Below, in pieces: positions 44,954 through 53,959 of a DNA stretch of 64,000 nt. The position numbers and the translations under genes are program-made. Numbering within the stretch: the stretch's first letter is position 1; the number at the start of each line of letters is the position of its first letter. The notes under the pieces are model-generated. The model was given only the letters and a program-made list of their open reading frames with translations. It made no database searches and was not told the origin of the DNA. The stretch is from NCBI RefSeq assembly GCF_018736145.1, contig NZ_CP059997.1:9857501-9921500 (forward strand), read 5' to 3'. Source of the DNA: Amycolatopsis sp. CA-230715. GTDB lineage: Bacteria; Actinomycetota; Actinomycetes; Mycobacteriales; Pseudonocardiaceae.

Positions 44954-46105
44954 TCAGAAGAGGGCGTGCCAGAGGCTCTCGGCGAGGTTCTCCGCCGCGT
45001 GCCACGTGTTGGTGATGAGTTTCTTCCCGGCGTCCAGCAGAGCCTGCGCGCCCTTGTTGATCTTGTCCCGAATATCGTGCGGCACCAAGTGGTTCCACAC
45101 CGCATCAGCCAGGACTCCGGCCGCGGTGCCGAGCACCAGGCCCGCTCCCCCGGTCAGGACCGCGGTGGCGGCGATGCCAACGCCGCGGACGGTCAGCAGC
45201 CGTGTTGTTGCCTGTGCGGCGGCGTCGCCGGCGGCCGCCGCAACCGTGTTGCTGACGATGGCCTGGCCTTGCGGCTTTCCGTGAGCGATGTCGACCGCGA
45301 TCTGCCCGGCGGTGACGCCCTTGTCGAGGGCGTCGAGTACGGCCCGTCCCAGGGCTCCTGTACCGATTCGTTCCCGGGTGAGGTCGGCCTGCTTGCTGGC
45401 CTCCCCTCGGATCTGGTCGTGGAAGGCGGCGTCGGAGCTGCCCGCGGGTACGGCGAGGGATCGCTGCTGCGCGGTGAAGGCCTGGTCCCGGAGCCGGTTG
45501 GCTTCACCGGTGAGAGCGCTCACGTGCCGGTCGACGTAGACTTTCGCGCTCTTGCCGACGAAGTCCGCCGCGGACAGGTACGGCTTGCTCCTGATCTCAT
45601 CCCAGACCGCGACGGCCGCACGCACCGCGGCGGCGAGGATCTCGACGGCACGCCGCGCTTCGGTACGTGCGGCGGTGTAAGCGTCGACCTGCCGCTGATG
45701 TCTGGCCATCGACGCGGCCTCGAGGACGGGATCGACGAAACACTGCGGTGGCACCGTCGGCTCGGCGATGACGCCGTCGGTGACCGTCAGCCCGCCAGCG
45801 GTGGCGATACCGCGGGCGCGGGCCATCCCGTCCTGTGCACCGCACAGCGCGGCGGCGAGTTCGCCGAATTCGGCCGCGGCCGCGCCGGCGCCGTCGGCGA
45901 GGGCGTCGCAGTTACGACGGATCGTGTCCATCCTGGTGGTAAACGCCGCGGCGGCGGGCCCGGACCAGGTCGCGCAGGCCAGCTCGCGCGCCCGGCTGAG
46001 CGTGGCGGTGGTGTCGTGCACGGTCGCGGCGAGGTGATTCCGAAGCCAGCTACCGGTGGCGGCGACGCTATCCGGGTTCCCGTCGATCCTGGTGTTGATC
46101 GGCAT
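44954..46105 (-). CDS. WXG100-like Type VII secretion substrate
   Basis: A 383-aa protein whose first 110 residues form the helical hairpin of the WXG100/LXG class, with WSGPAAAAFTTRMDTIRRNC carrying the W-x-G turn. A long Ala-rich helical middle follows, and a hydrophobic stretch near the end (GIATAAVLTGGAGLVLGTAA) is followed by an amphipathic tail. It is the last gene of a three-gene minus-strand set with an EspC-like protein. I infer it is exported by an ESX system encoded elsewhere; whether its C-terminus is toxic cannot be told. Confidence 0.75.
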   Translation of the reverse strand: MPINTRIDGNPDSVAATGSWLRNHLAATVHDTTATLSRARELACATWSGPAAAAFTTRMDTIRRNCDALADGAGAAAAEFGELAAALCGAQDGMARARGIATAGGLTVTDGVIAEPTVPPQCFVDPVLEAASMARHQRQVDAYTAARTEARRAVEILAAAVRAAVAVWDEIRSKPYLSAADFVGKSAKVYVDRHVSALTGEANRLRDQAFTAQQRSLAVPAGSSDAAFHDQIRGEASKQADLTRERIGTGALGRAVLDALDKGVTAGQIAVDIAHGKPQGQAIVSNTVAAAAGDAAAQATTRLLTVRGVGIAATAVLTGGAGLVLGTAAGVLADAVWNHLVPHDIRDKINKGAQALLDAGKKLITNTWHAAENLAESLWHALF

Positions 46106-46124
46106 GATCCGTGCCTCCTGTTCC

Positions 46125-46412
46125 TCAGTTCGTCCAGAGCTTCATCAGCTGGTCGCTGGCGGCGGTGTCGGTGTCGCGGTAGGCCGTGGCGGCGGCGGTG
46201 ACGGCGTCGCCGAGCGCACCGAGCCCGCAGGCGAGCTGGGCAGCCGCGTCGACCAGGTGCGCTACGACCTCGCCCGCGGCCGTGGTGGACGCGCCGGCGT
46301 CCGGCACGTCGGGCACGCTGCCGCGCAGATCGTCGGCCGCCTCGCCGGCGCCGCGGAGGCGGCCGGCGGCGTCGTCAAGCATGTCGGGGGTGATCCGGAT
46401 GATGTCGGTCAT
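46125..46412 (-). CDS. EspC-like WXG100-family small protein
   Basis: A 95-aa protein of WXG100 size made of two helices. It begins MTDIIRITPDMLDDAAGRLR and ends YRDTDTAASDQLMKLW, whose YxxxD matches the Type VII export signal. It resembles the EspC/DUF2580 group. It overlaps the SAV_915-like gene by four bases (ATGA) and lies 19 bp before the large substrate, its likely secretion partner. Confidence 0.8.
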   Translation of the reverse strand: MTDIIRITPDMLDDAAGRLRGAGEAADDLRGSVPDVPDAGASTTAAGEVVAHLVDAAAQLACGLGALGDAVTAAATAYRDTDTAASDQLMKLWTN

Positions 46413-46822
46413 TGGCAGGTCCCGGCGGTGGTGCGGTACTGGTGCGGCACGGCCACATCCAGCAGCAGCACGTCGAACGGGAACACCCGGTCCAGTTCGC
46501 CGAGCTTCGCGGTGTAGACCAGCACCCATGGCGTCTGGTGCCCGCAGTGCGCGGTGAACCGGTCCAGCGCGGTGTAGGCCAGCAACGCCGTGCGGCCGTC
46601 GCGCATCACCCGTGTCTGCACCGCGACGTCCCCGCCGCTGGCCGGCCGGTCACAGGGCACGTACAGCACCGGCGGCGGATCCACCGGCGCTTCGGGCTCG
46701 TAGTCAGGTAGCGGCGCCGGCGCGGGGCGAACCTCGTCGCGCTCGAACCGGGTTAGCGGACCGGAGCCGGTGTCCGGGCCGAGGTAGGTCGCGGCGTGCA
46801 CCCACGCCGAACTGGAAGCCAT
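46409..46822 (-). CDS. SAV_915-family protein
   Basis: A 137-aa soluble protein with a proline-rich middle and a C-terminal domain YTALDRFTAHCGHQTPWVLV followed by FPFDVLLLDVAVP. I associate that sequence with SAV_915-family proteins, which often sit beside small WXG100 genes in actinobacteria. It is the first gene of the trio, and its promoter shares the 195-bp region facing the STAND gene. Confidence 0.7.
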   Translation of the reverse strand: MASSSAWVHAATYLGPDTGSGPLTRFERDEVRPAPAPLPDYEPEAPVDPPPVLYVPCDRPASGGDVAVQTRVMRDGRTALLAYTALDRFTAHCGHQTPWVLVYTAKLGELDRVFPFDVLLLDVAVPHQYRTTAGTCQ

Positions 46823-47017
46823 GAGTTGCTCCTTCGCGGTGATCGCGGCCAGGTCGTGTGACCTGGCCGCTGATCACGATGAAGTCCTCGACCAGCCGAG
46901 ACGGCGGTTCCCGGCGAACCTCGGAGAAGCCGACCCGAACGCCCTGGTTGCGGTACCTTTCCGGAATCGGGTGTCCGGACGATTCCGGAGAGTGCAGGAC
47001 CAGCAGAGGGGGGCTGG

Positions 47018-49381
47018 ATGGGCTCGCAGGACCCACGGGAGTGGTTCGTCGGCCGTCTGCAGCGACTACGGGCAGCGGCGGGTCACCCCACTCAGGCGAC
47101 ACTGCTGAGGTATGGCAGAGACACTGGCCTGACCAAGTCCGGCCTGTCAGACTTGCTGAACGGAAACTTCGTAAATCCCCCGCCATGGGATCGTATCGAG
47201 GCCTATGCGACCGCGTGTGTCCAGGCAGCGAACGTCGGCAACATCGAGATAGCGTTAAAAACGACGTTGCTTAGGCTTCGACAGGATCATGACACCCTCA
47301 CTGAGCAACTTGCTTCGCCCCCTGCACCCGCCGCGCAACGCCCGACGCCTCCGCAACAACTGCCCGCCGCGCCGACCAGATTCGTTGGCCGCGAACCGGA
47401 ACTCATCCAAATGAACGATCGACTTGACGCGGCTTCAGATGGGCGCAGCACCACCTTGATCTTCTCGCTCGTAGGCGTAGGCGGCATTGGCAAAACCTGG
47501 CTCGCTTTGCAGTGGGCACATCAGGTAATTGACCGCTTTCCCGATGGGCAGCTATTTGTGGATCTTCATGGCTTCAGTTCTACTGGGGAGTCAACCCAGC
47601 CTGGCGATGTGCTCGGAAGATTTCTCGACGCACTCGGAATTGATCGAAGCCTTCAGCCTACCAATTTGGAACACCGCATCGACGTTTACCGATCCAAGAT
47701 GGCAAACAAACGGATTCTTGTTGTACTTGATAATGCGGCAACCGCTGATCAAGTCACACCGCTGCTTCCCACTGGAAAAGGTTCCACAGTCGTAGTGACC
47801 AGTCGCAACCATCTTCGCGGACTTGTCGCTCGCCACGGAGCCCGTTCGATACAATTAAACTCACTTTCCACTAATGACGCCCACACCTTACTAGCCATTT
47901 CCCTCAGTCGGCAGCAGCTTGCCGCCGAAAAAGGAGCAGCGGAGGAACTTATTCGGTTCTGCGGAGGCTTCCCCTTGCCATTGGGGCTGATCGCTTCCCA
48001 TGTCGCCACCGAACCCAATCTAACATTGAACGAGGTCGTCAGTGAACTTCACACCTTTGGCCTAGCTGCACTTGATTCAGATGATCCCGCCGCCAGTCTA
48101 CCCCAAGTTCTCTCCTGGTCTTTACGTCACCTTACCAAAGAAACACAGAAAGTATTCGCACTGACAGGAATCGCACCCGGCCCAGACATCGATCTTCACG
48201 CAGTCGCTTCCCTGATCGGGAAATCTGAACTAGAAACGTATCTAGCACTCCGAACGCTCGTCAATGCTTCGTTGATCTACCACATTTCCGGTAGTAGATA
48301 CAGTATGCATAACCTCGTTCGGGATTTTGCCGTAAACACCGCCGACGACTTCCCTGCCGAGATGCGACAAGCCGCAACGAGGCGACTCGTAGACTTTTAC
48401 ACGCACACCGCATACCAGGCCGTTTGCCTTCTAAATCCCCATCGCACACCTATTCAACTCGAACCATCAGCACCTGACGTGCAGCCATACGCATTATCAA
48501 ACGAATTGGACGCGCTAAAGTGGCTTGACATCGAGCATCTCAATGTACTCGCCGCTCAAGATCTCGCACAAACCCATCGTTGGTATTACATTGTGTGCGA
48601 TCTGGCGTGGATTCTGACCACGTTTCATGATCGACGGGGACATCGACATGACCGAGTAACTGTTTGGGAGGCCGCACTAGAAGCTGCGGCACACGTGCCC
48701 GAAATTGGAATCCGAATACGCGTACATCGCCTCCTTGGAGCGGCGTATGCCGACACGGGACGCCACGACGAATCAATCGACCACCTGGCACAAGCTCTTA
48801 CATTGACAAATGGCTATCGAGACGGCTCAGAGCAGGCCTTAATACAAGAGAAGTTGGCTCGAGCCTGGGAACTGAAAGGAAACGATCAGCGAGCATTTGA
48901 ACACGCGAGTAAGGCGCTAGAAATCACCAGCAATCTTCAACCGCCCATACGAGACGGTGGCATGATCGGATCAGTCGGATGGTACGCTGCACGACTAGGC
49001 AATTATGATGTGGCTCGCGCACATTGCCAGGAAGCGCTTTCTATTTTTCATGAATGCGGCGACCTAAGCGGTCGCGCCACCACATTAGATAGTCTCGGTT
49101 ATATTGATTACCGCACTGAAAATTTTCTCAACTCCATTCAATCTTACGCCGAATCGTTGATGATTCGACGCGAACTCGGTGAAAATTACCGTTGCGCTGA
49201 CACGCTCGAAGCTCTCGGAGGTCCATACGTCGCACTCGACCATACCGAACAGGCTAGCGCCGGATGGAAGGAAGCACTTAAACTATATCAAAATCAGGGG
49301 CGCATCAACGATGCCGTTCGCGTGCAGCAACGACTCATCGAACTAAACGGTCCGAACGATCCAAGACCGGATAGCTTCTAA
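47018..49381 (+). CDS. HTH-NB-ARC-TPR STAND protein
   Basis: A 787-aa STAND ATPase. Residues 10-75 form a helix-turn-helix-like domain (GRDTGLTKSGLSDLLNGNFV). The NB-ARC core has Walker A GVGGIGKT (153-160), Walker B ILVVLDNA and the MHD-position motif YSMHNLVRDFAV. The C-terminal third is TPRs (LGAAYADTGRHDESIDHLAQ and similar). Such proteins are regulators or defence sensors that oligomerise on ligand binding. Codon use is visibly richer in A/T than neighbours, a sign of transfer. It is closely similar in the ATPase and TPR parts to the 948-aa gene at 60.3 kb. Confidence 0.88.
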   Translation: MGSQDPREWFVGRLQRLRAAAGHPTQATLLRYGRDTGLTKSGLSDLLNGNFVNPPPWDRIEAYATACVQAANVGNIEIALKTTLLRLRQDHDTLTEQLASPPAPAAQRPTPPQQLPAAPTRFVGREPELIQMNDRLDAASDGRSTTLIFSLVGVGGIGKTWLALQWAHQVIDRFPDGQLFVDLHGFSSTGESTQPGDVLGRFLDALGIDRSLQPTNLEHRIDVYRSKMANKRILVVLDNAATADQVTPLLPTGKGSTVVVTSRNHLRGLVARHGARSIQLNSLSTNDAHTLLAISLSRQQLAAEKGAAEELIRFCGGFPLPLGLIASHVATEPNLTLNEVVSELHTFGLAALDSDDPAASLPQVLSWSLRHLTKETQKVFALTGIAPGPDIDLHAVASLIGKSELETYLALRTLVNASLIYHISGSRYSMHNLVRDFAVNTADDFPAEMRQAATRRLVDFYTHTAYQAVCLLNPHRTPIQLEPSAPDVQPYALSNELDALKWLDIEHLNVLAAQDLAQTHRWYYIVCDLAWILTTFHDRRGHRHDRVTVWEAALEAAAHVPEIGIRIRVHRLLGAAYADTGRHDESIDHLAQALTLTNGYRDGSEQALIQEKLARAWELKGNDQRAFEHASKALEITSNLQPPIRDGGMIGSVGWYAARLGNYDVARAHCQEALSIFHECGDLSGRATTLDSLGYIDYRTENFLNSIQSYAESLMIRRELGENYRCADTLEALGGPYVALDHTEQASAGWKEALKLYQNQGRINDAVRVQQRLIELNGPNDPRPDSF

Positions 49382-49786
49382 TTGTCACTTCAACTACTCA
49401 CTTATCCACTGTACCCTATTTCACGAACAGGTTCCCCAACTGGGTTCTCGTCCGGAGCACGACCGACTCGCATCCAGGCGCCGGATCCTGGCGCACAGCC
49501 CCCTTCATCAGGTTGTCAAGTTCGGTCTCCCACCGCCGGCCACGCCTGTCCAACGTGAGCGGCACGGGCTTACGAGAGCCCCACCGCTCACCGACCGCGT
49601 TCGGGCACCGGTTGCGCCTGGCGCCGAGGCCAGCGTCAAGGCCCGGCCAGCCCGCTCACACGGCCTGACGGTGATCGCAGTGATGTCGAACAGCCGGGTC
49701 GCGGTGTCACGCCCATCCCGCAGCGGACCGCGCTCAATCTCGGCGGAGCCAGCGAAACACGACCTGGCTTGCCGAGCGTCGATCAT
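49382..49786 (-). pseudogene. Possible decayed gene fragment
   Basis: Between two convergent genes the minus strand from about 49660 to a TAG at 49426-49428 reads RRWETELDNLMKGAVRQDPA and VLRTRTQLGNLFVK, which looks like the C-terminus of a protein. No start or upstream domain survives in frame. The rest of the stretch shows nothing. Identity is unknown. Confidence 0.3.
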
Positions 49787-50797
49787 TCAGTCGCCAGCCG
49801 CCAGGTCGTTCACGCAATCGGCGCAGGTCCCGTCGTCGGAGTCAGAGGTGGTACGACCACACCGTCCGCAGGAGCCGAGGTCGCCGTCGGCGACGAAGCC
49901 GCAGTGGAAGCAGGCATTGGTGTGAAAACTGTTGGGGTCTGTGCTGGTGGCGACCAAGATGAGCGCTTCAAGCTCGCATTCCGGGCAGTCGGAGATCGAC
50001 CATCCACTCCGTCCTTTCGCCGCGAGGTAGCGTGATTCGCCCAGGACCGATGTGACGTAGTCTTCAGCGGCCTCGATGCCGTCGACGTGACTCCAGTCGT
50101 GACCGCAGAACCGGCAGCAGGAGGTTTCTTCGAAGGGTGCGAAGGTCCAGGCCAACTGCATGCATTCGGGACAATGGATGACGATGCTCTGCCATGCCTC
50201 GAGTTCAGGGGCGATTCGATCCAGGCGTGCCCGGTTGACCGCCGTGATGGTCGTGAGCGCGGCGCCGATGATGTTCTCTGCTAGCTCGAGGTGCTCGACC
50301 TCGTCCTCCGGAGCGTCCGGAACGAGGTGTTGCCGGATGAACTCGGACAGCACGTCAAGGGCTACAGCGGCGCGAGCGGTCACGACCTCGTAGTTGCTGG
50401 TGGAGCCGAAGTGCTGGAGCTTGTTACGTTCCTTGTTGAGGGCGTCCAAGGCGTTGCGTTGAGCGGTCGACACTTGGACGTCGGCGACTTTGGCGAGTCG
50501 TTTGATCGCTGCGTTGAGCGTGACGCTGCGGAATGCGCCCTGTCTGAACTTGTTCTCGTCGACGCTGTAGGGGTCCTCGAAGATGTGCTCGATGCCTTCG
50601 CGCTGCAGGCGGACCTTGACGAGGATCTCGATCGCGGCCTGCAGGTGTAGCACCGCGTACTTCACGCTGCGCGGATTCGTGGATTCGGACAGATGGGAGA
50701 TTGCGCTGTCCAGGAAGTCGACGCCGTTGACGATCGGGTCGAATTCCAGGCTGTTCCCAGACGGACCACTTTCTGGGCCACCTGGTGAATCGCTCAT
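49787..50797 (-). CDS. HEPN-like domain protein with C-terminal zinc ribbons
   Basis: A 336-aa protein. The N-terminal 190 residues are helical and HEPN-like (VKYAVLHLQAAIEILVKVRL), with the R-N-x3-H motif RNKLQH at residues 124-129, the position of the catalytic motif in HEPN ribonucleases. The C-terminal half holds three or four zinc ribbons (CPEC...CRFC, CPEC...CFHC, CGRC...CADC). A ribonuclease toxin or defence effector is inferred from the motif; an inactive HEPN scaffold is the alternative. The gene is monocistronic on the minus strand. Confidence 0.7.
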   Translation of the reverse strand: MSDSPGGPESGPSGNSLEFDPIVNGVDFLDSAISHLSESTNPRSVKYAVLHLQAAIEILVKVRLQREGIEHIFEDPYSVDENKFRQGAFRSVTLNAAIKRLAKVADVQVSTAQRNALDALNKERNKLQHFGSTSNYEVVTARAAVALDVLSEFIRQHLVPDAPEDEVEHLELAENIIGAALTTITAVNRARLDRIAPELEAWQSIVIHCPECMQLAWTFAPFEETSCCRFCGHDWSHVDGIEAAEDYVTSVLGESRYLAAKGRSGWSISDCPECELEALILVATSTDPNSFHTNACFHCGFVADGDLGSCGRCGRTTSDSDDGTCADCVNDLAAGD

Positions 50798-51369
50798 CGC
50801 TCGCTCCTTGTCGTCGCAGGTGGCGAGCAGCCTCGCTCGTCTTCTGCGTCAGCCTCGATGTGGCCGCTCTAAATGTATCCGGGACATCTGCGAACGACAC
50901 GCCAGTAAGGTGCGTCGCGAGATTGTCATGTTGGCCAGCCGACAGGAAGTTTTCCTCGGTGCCGTGCTTGGTTGCGCACACATCTGCCGCGCCCAGCGAA
51001 GCGCCCCGTGGTCGGGGCACTCGCTGCGGCCGCGTTCGGGCTCCCGGTACTCATCGCCCGATAGAGCGGCCTCGTTCCACGGACGGCGACACATCGGTGG
51101 CTCGACCTCGTCGCCGCGACGAGCTTCGGCGCGGCGCTCGGTTGGCTTGTCAGCAGCATCACCTCGATGGCAGTGGCGGAGCGCCTCGCTCCCCCCCCCC
51201 GTTACCGGTCCTCACTGGTTGCGCGGTCTTCTTCGGAGCACTCCTCGTCTGAACACCCACGTGGTGGGTCAGTCGGCGCCGTTTCTAACGAACCCGTCCA
51301 CAGCTCAGCAGCCTCGGCCGGACGGAAAATCGGCGGTGGCGTGGTTTTGTGTGCGCGCATACTGGTCCC
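50798..51369. other. No supported gene; C10 tract
   Basis: Divergent intergenic space between the two HEPN-like genes. It contains a run of ten Cs at 51191-51200 and, just before the plus-strand gene, a -10-like CATACT at about 51356-51361. No coding region was found. Confidence 0.5.
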
Positions 51370-52530
51370 GTGAGTTCATTGCCAGGCGAGGTCGACGCGG
51401 GCCAGCGTCTCCAGCAGACCGTGCTGCGGGACTTCGGCCCGACATCCGGTGAAGACGAGGTTCAGCCGACCACGCCGTGCTACCAGCTGACGGTTAGCCC
51501 GGAGGATGCGCCGGTGCCGGTGTTGCTTAAGTACGCACTCACCTTGATTGGCCTGCCTGCGGGCGGACCCGGTGAGAAGGTCGCATGGTGGGTGGCCTTC
51601 ACCTATCAGGGCGAGCGTTGCGAAGTGGCGCACCAGAAGTTCGGTCTGCGGATCTATCTCTGGACCGACAAGCCGGCGGCGGATGCAGGGACATTGCTGG
51701 AGCAGATCTCCCAGAAGCTCCGGTCCTCTGTACGGACGGTCGAGAAGCTGATCCTGGATGCGGCGCCGGACCTGCTCAGCCGCGGTAACGCCACCGTTAT
51801 CAACCAGCACCACGGGCTCCGGAGCGCCTACGACTACTTCCGTGAGCGCGCCGTCGATCCGGCACACATCGAGGACGTGCACGAAGTACACGAATCCGAT
51901 GTTGGTACTGGCTACTCGTTCACCAGTGGCGTGATCCGCATGCGGATGAACGCCTTCCATGACATGGTGGCTGCGATCACAGCGTACGTGAGTCTGCTAG
52001 AGCATGATCTGGTGCTGGCACTGCCTTTCTGCGGCTTCGATCCAGACCAGGACAACCTGGCGGAGATGATCGGCGCGAAGTGGGGCGGGAAGTTCAGCCG
52101 CGTGCTCGGCGACGCCGACGGCGCGGAGCGCATCCGCCAGCGGTTGTTCGAAGTGGTGGAACGCTGGCGCAACCCGTACTCGCACGGCGGGTTCGAAAAA
52201 GGGCAAACCGCCACGATCTACCTACATACCCCGGGGGTGGATGCCGCCGTACCGATCGGTCTGACGAACCTACGGGACAGCCCGCTGTTTTCCCTCCTGC
52301 CGGCGACCGAGACCGACATCGCGGAGGTCTTCGCACTGTTCGACGAGATCGATGCCTGGTTGGAGTCGACGCTGCCCGAGGCGATGCAGTGGATCAGTTC
52401 CGGGCTCCCTGTTCGCTTCGACGCGGCGTTCGGGGCGCAGCTCGACGCAGCCCGGCAAGAGGGCTCTTTCGATTCTCTTCTAGCCGTCGCTGACTACCAG
52501 CAGGAGAGGGCCAATAACATGGACTTCTGA
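51370..52530 (+). CDS. Large protein with HEPN-type RNPYSH motif
   Basis: A 386-aa soluble protein. The central region is helical, and VVERWRNPYSHGGFEKG carries R-N-x3-H at residues 267-272, matching the HEPN ribonuclease signature. N-terminal part: LTLIGLPAGGPGEKVAWWVA and a beta-rich stretch (CEVAHQKFGLRIYLWTDK). A CATACT box seven bases before the GTG suggests a leaderless mRNA; GTG 51349 is an alternative start. It is not clearly related to the other HEPN-like gene, from which it is divergently transcribed. RNase activity is inference. Confidence 0.65.
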   Translation: MSSLPGEVDAGQRLQQTVLRDFGPTSGEDEVQPTTPCYQLTVSPEDAPVPVLLKYALTLIGLPAGGPGEKVAWWVAFTYQGERCEVAHQKFGLRIYLWTDKPAADAGTLLEQISQKLRSSVRTVEKLILDAAPDLLSRGNATVINQHHGLRSAYDYFRERAVDPAHIEDVHEVHESDVGTGYSFTSGVIRMRMNAFHDMVAAITAYVSLLEHDLVLALPFCGFDPDQDNLAEMIGAKWGGKFSRVLGDADGAERIRQRLFEVVERWRNPYSHGGFEKGQTATIYLHTPGVDAAVPIGLTNLRDSPLFSLLPATETDIAEVFALFDEIDAWLESTLPEAMQWISSGLPVRFDAAFGAQLDAARQEGSFDSLLAVADYQQERANNMDF

Positions 52531-53023
52531 CCATGATTCGCTGAGGAGGTACTGCGTTCCTGCCGATGGGATGGTCGATCGGTCCGATCCCTTTCCAGAC
52601 CGGCTCGTCTGCGCACCACCGAATCATGGTCGGCACCGTACCGAGCCCCCACCAGCGGAGTGTCCTGATGGGCCCGGTGAGAAATACGCATTCCGCGCGC
52701 GCTGATCATTGCCGTCCCGGCCTCCCCCGCTCGCGCAGATCCTCACCTCCGAAGCCAACACCCCGTCCGTGAGCATTCGGCGCCGAGATTCGGTTGCCCT
52801 GGAGGCGAGCTGTAGAAACGTAACAGCCTCTCGGGCTCGCACGAAGGCAGTCTTACCGCTGTATATCGCTCGCGCGTCCGGCACCGTCAGGACGGGTAAA
52901 CGCTTCCCTGAGTGACGCTGTGTTGTCGGCGGCGGCTCCGCAGCTCGCCTGTTCATCGGTACCCGAGCACGTCGAAGCAGGTCAGTGTGTCGGGTAGTGA
53001 TCACGGTGAGAAGGGACGCGCTG
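52531..53023. other. No supported gene
   Basis: Spacer between the second HEPN-like gene and the radical SAM gene. It presumably holds the promoter of the radical SAM operon. No palindrome or RNA gene stood out. Confidence 0.4.
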
Positions 53024-53938
53024 GTGGGGACGTCGTTTCTGTGGCTCGAAGTGACCGGCAAATGTCCGCTCAGCTGCCGACATTGCTACGCCGATTCGGG
53101 ACCGTCGGGTACGCATGGCTCGATGACCCGGTCGGACTGGCATCGAGTACTGGGTGAGGCCGTTGAGCTGCGCGTGGAGATGGTGCAGTTCATCGGTGGT
53201 GAGCCGACGTTGTATCCCGACCTGGTGCCGTTGATCGAGTACGCGCTGGCGCGCGGGTTAGCCGTCGAGGTGTTCAGCAACCTCGTACACGTCACCAATG
53301 AGATGTGGGATGTCTTCTCACGACCGCGGGTCTCGTTGGCAACCTCCTATTACTCCGACGACCCGGCCCAGCACGCGGCGGTCACCGGACGGCCGAGTTA
53401 CACGCGGACGAAAGCGAACATCGCCGAGGCCGTCCGCCGCGGAATCCCGCTGCGGGCTGGGGTGATCGACCTGGGCGACGGTCAGCGCGCCGACGCCGCA
53501 CAAGCGGAGCTGGTCGAGCTCGGCGTGCCCTCGGTTGGCTACGACCGAGTACGACAGGTCGGGCGCGGTGTCCGCGACCGCCAGGCCAGCACCGAGCAGC
53601 TGTGCGGACAGTGCGGGGACGATGTTGCGGCGATCTCCCCCGACGGCGCGGTCTGGCCATGCGTGTTTTCCCGCTGGCTGCCGGTCGGCAACGTCCTCGA
53701 CGACACCCTCGCCGCGATCCTGGCGAGCGACGAGGCTGAGCGGGTTCGCGCCGAGTTGGCGGAGGCGTTCGCGGAACGGGCTGTCACCGGCAACAAGAGA
53801 AAAGGTGGCGGTGGCAACCCCGGCCCATGTCAACCCGACTGCAATCCGAATCCGTGTCAGCCGAGCTGCGCCCCGCGCTGCTCGCCGTCGTGTAGTCCGT
53901 GCGCGCCTAGCCGCCGCTGCTGGCCCTCCTACAAATGA
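53024..53938 (+). CDS. Radical SAM/SPASM protein with cysteine-rich tail
   Basis: A 304-aa radical SAM enzyme. The 4Fe-4S motif is CPLSCRHC (residues 14-21), GGEPTL follows near 61, and a SPASM-type cluster reads CGQCG...PDGAVWPCVF. After a GGGG linker come 38 residues with eight cysteines spaced by Pro, Ser and Asn (residues about 267-304), unlike a normal SPASM end. SPASM enzymes usually modify ribosomal peptides; this tail could be a fused substrate or extra metal site. GTG 53024 follows AAGGGA; earlier GTGs exist. The kinase-like gene 21 bp on is in the same operon. Confidence 0.8.
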   Translation: MGTSFLWLEVTGKCPLSCRHCYADSGPSGTHGSMTRSDWHRVLGEAVELRVEMVQFIGGEPTLYPDLVPLIEYALARGLAVEVFSNLVHVTNEMWDVFSRPRVSLATSYYSDDPAQHAAVTGRPSYTRTKANIAEAVRRGIPLRAGVIDLGDGQRADAAQAELVELGVPSVGYDRVRQVGRGVRDRQASTEQLCGQCGDDVAAISPDGAVWPCVFSRWLPVGNVLDDTLAAILASDEAERVRAELAEAFAERAVTGNKRKGGGGNPGPCQPDCNPNPCQPSCAPRCSPSCSPCAPSRRCWPSYK

Positions 53939-53959
53939 CCTACCGCTACCGTGACCGGC

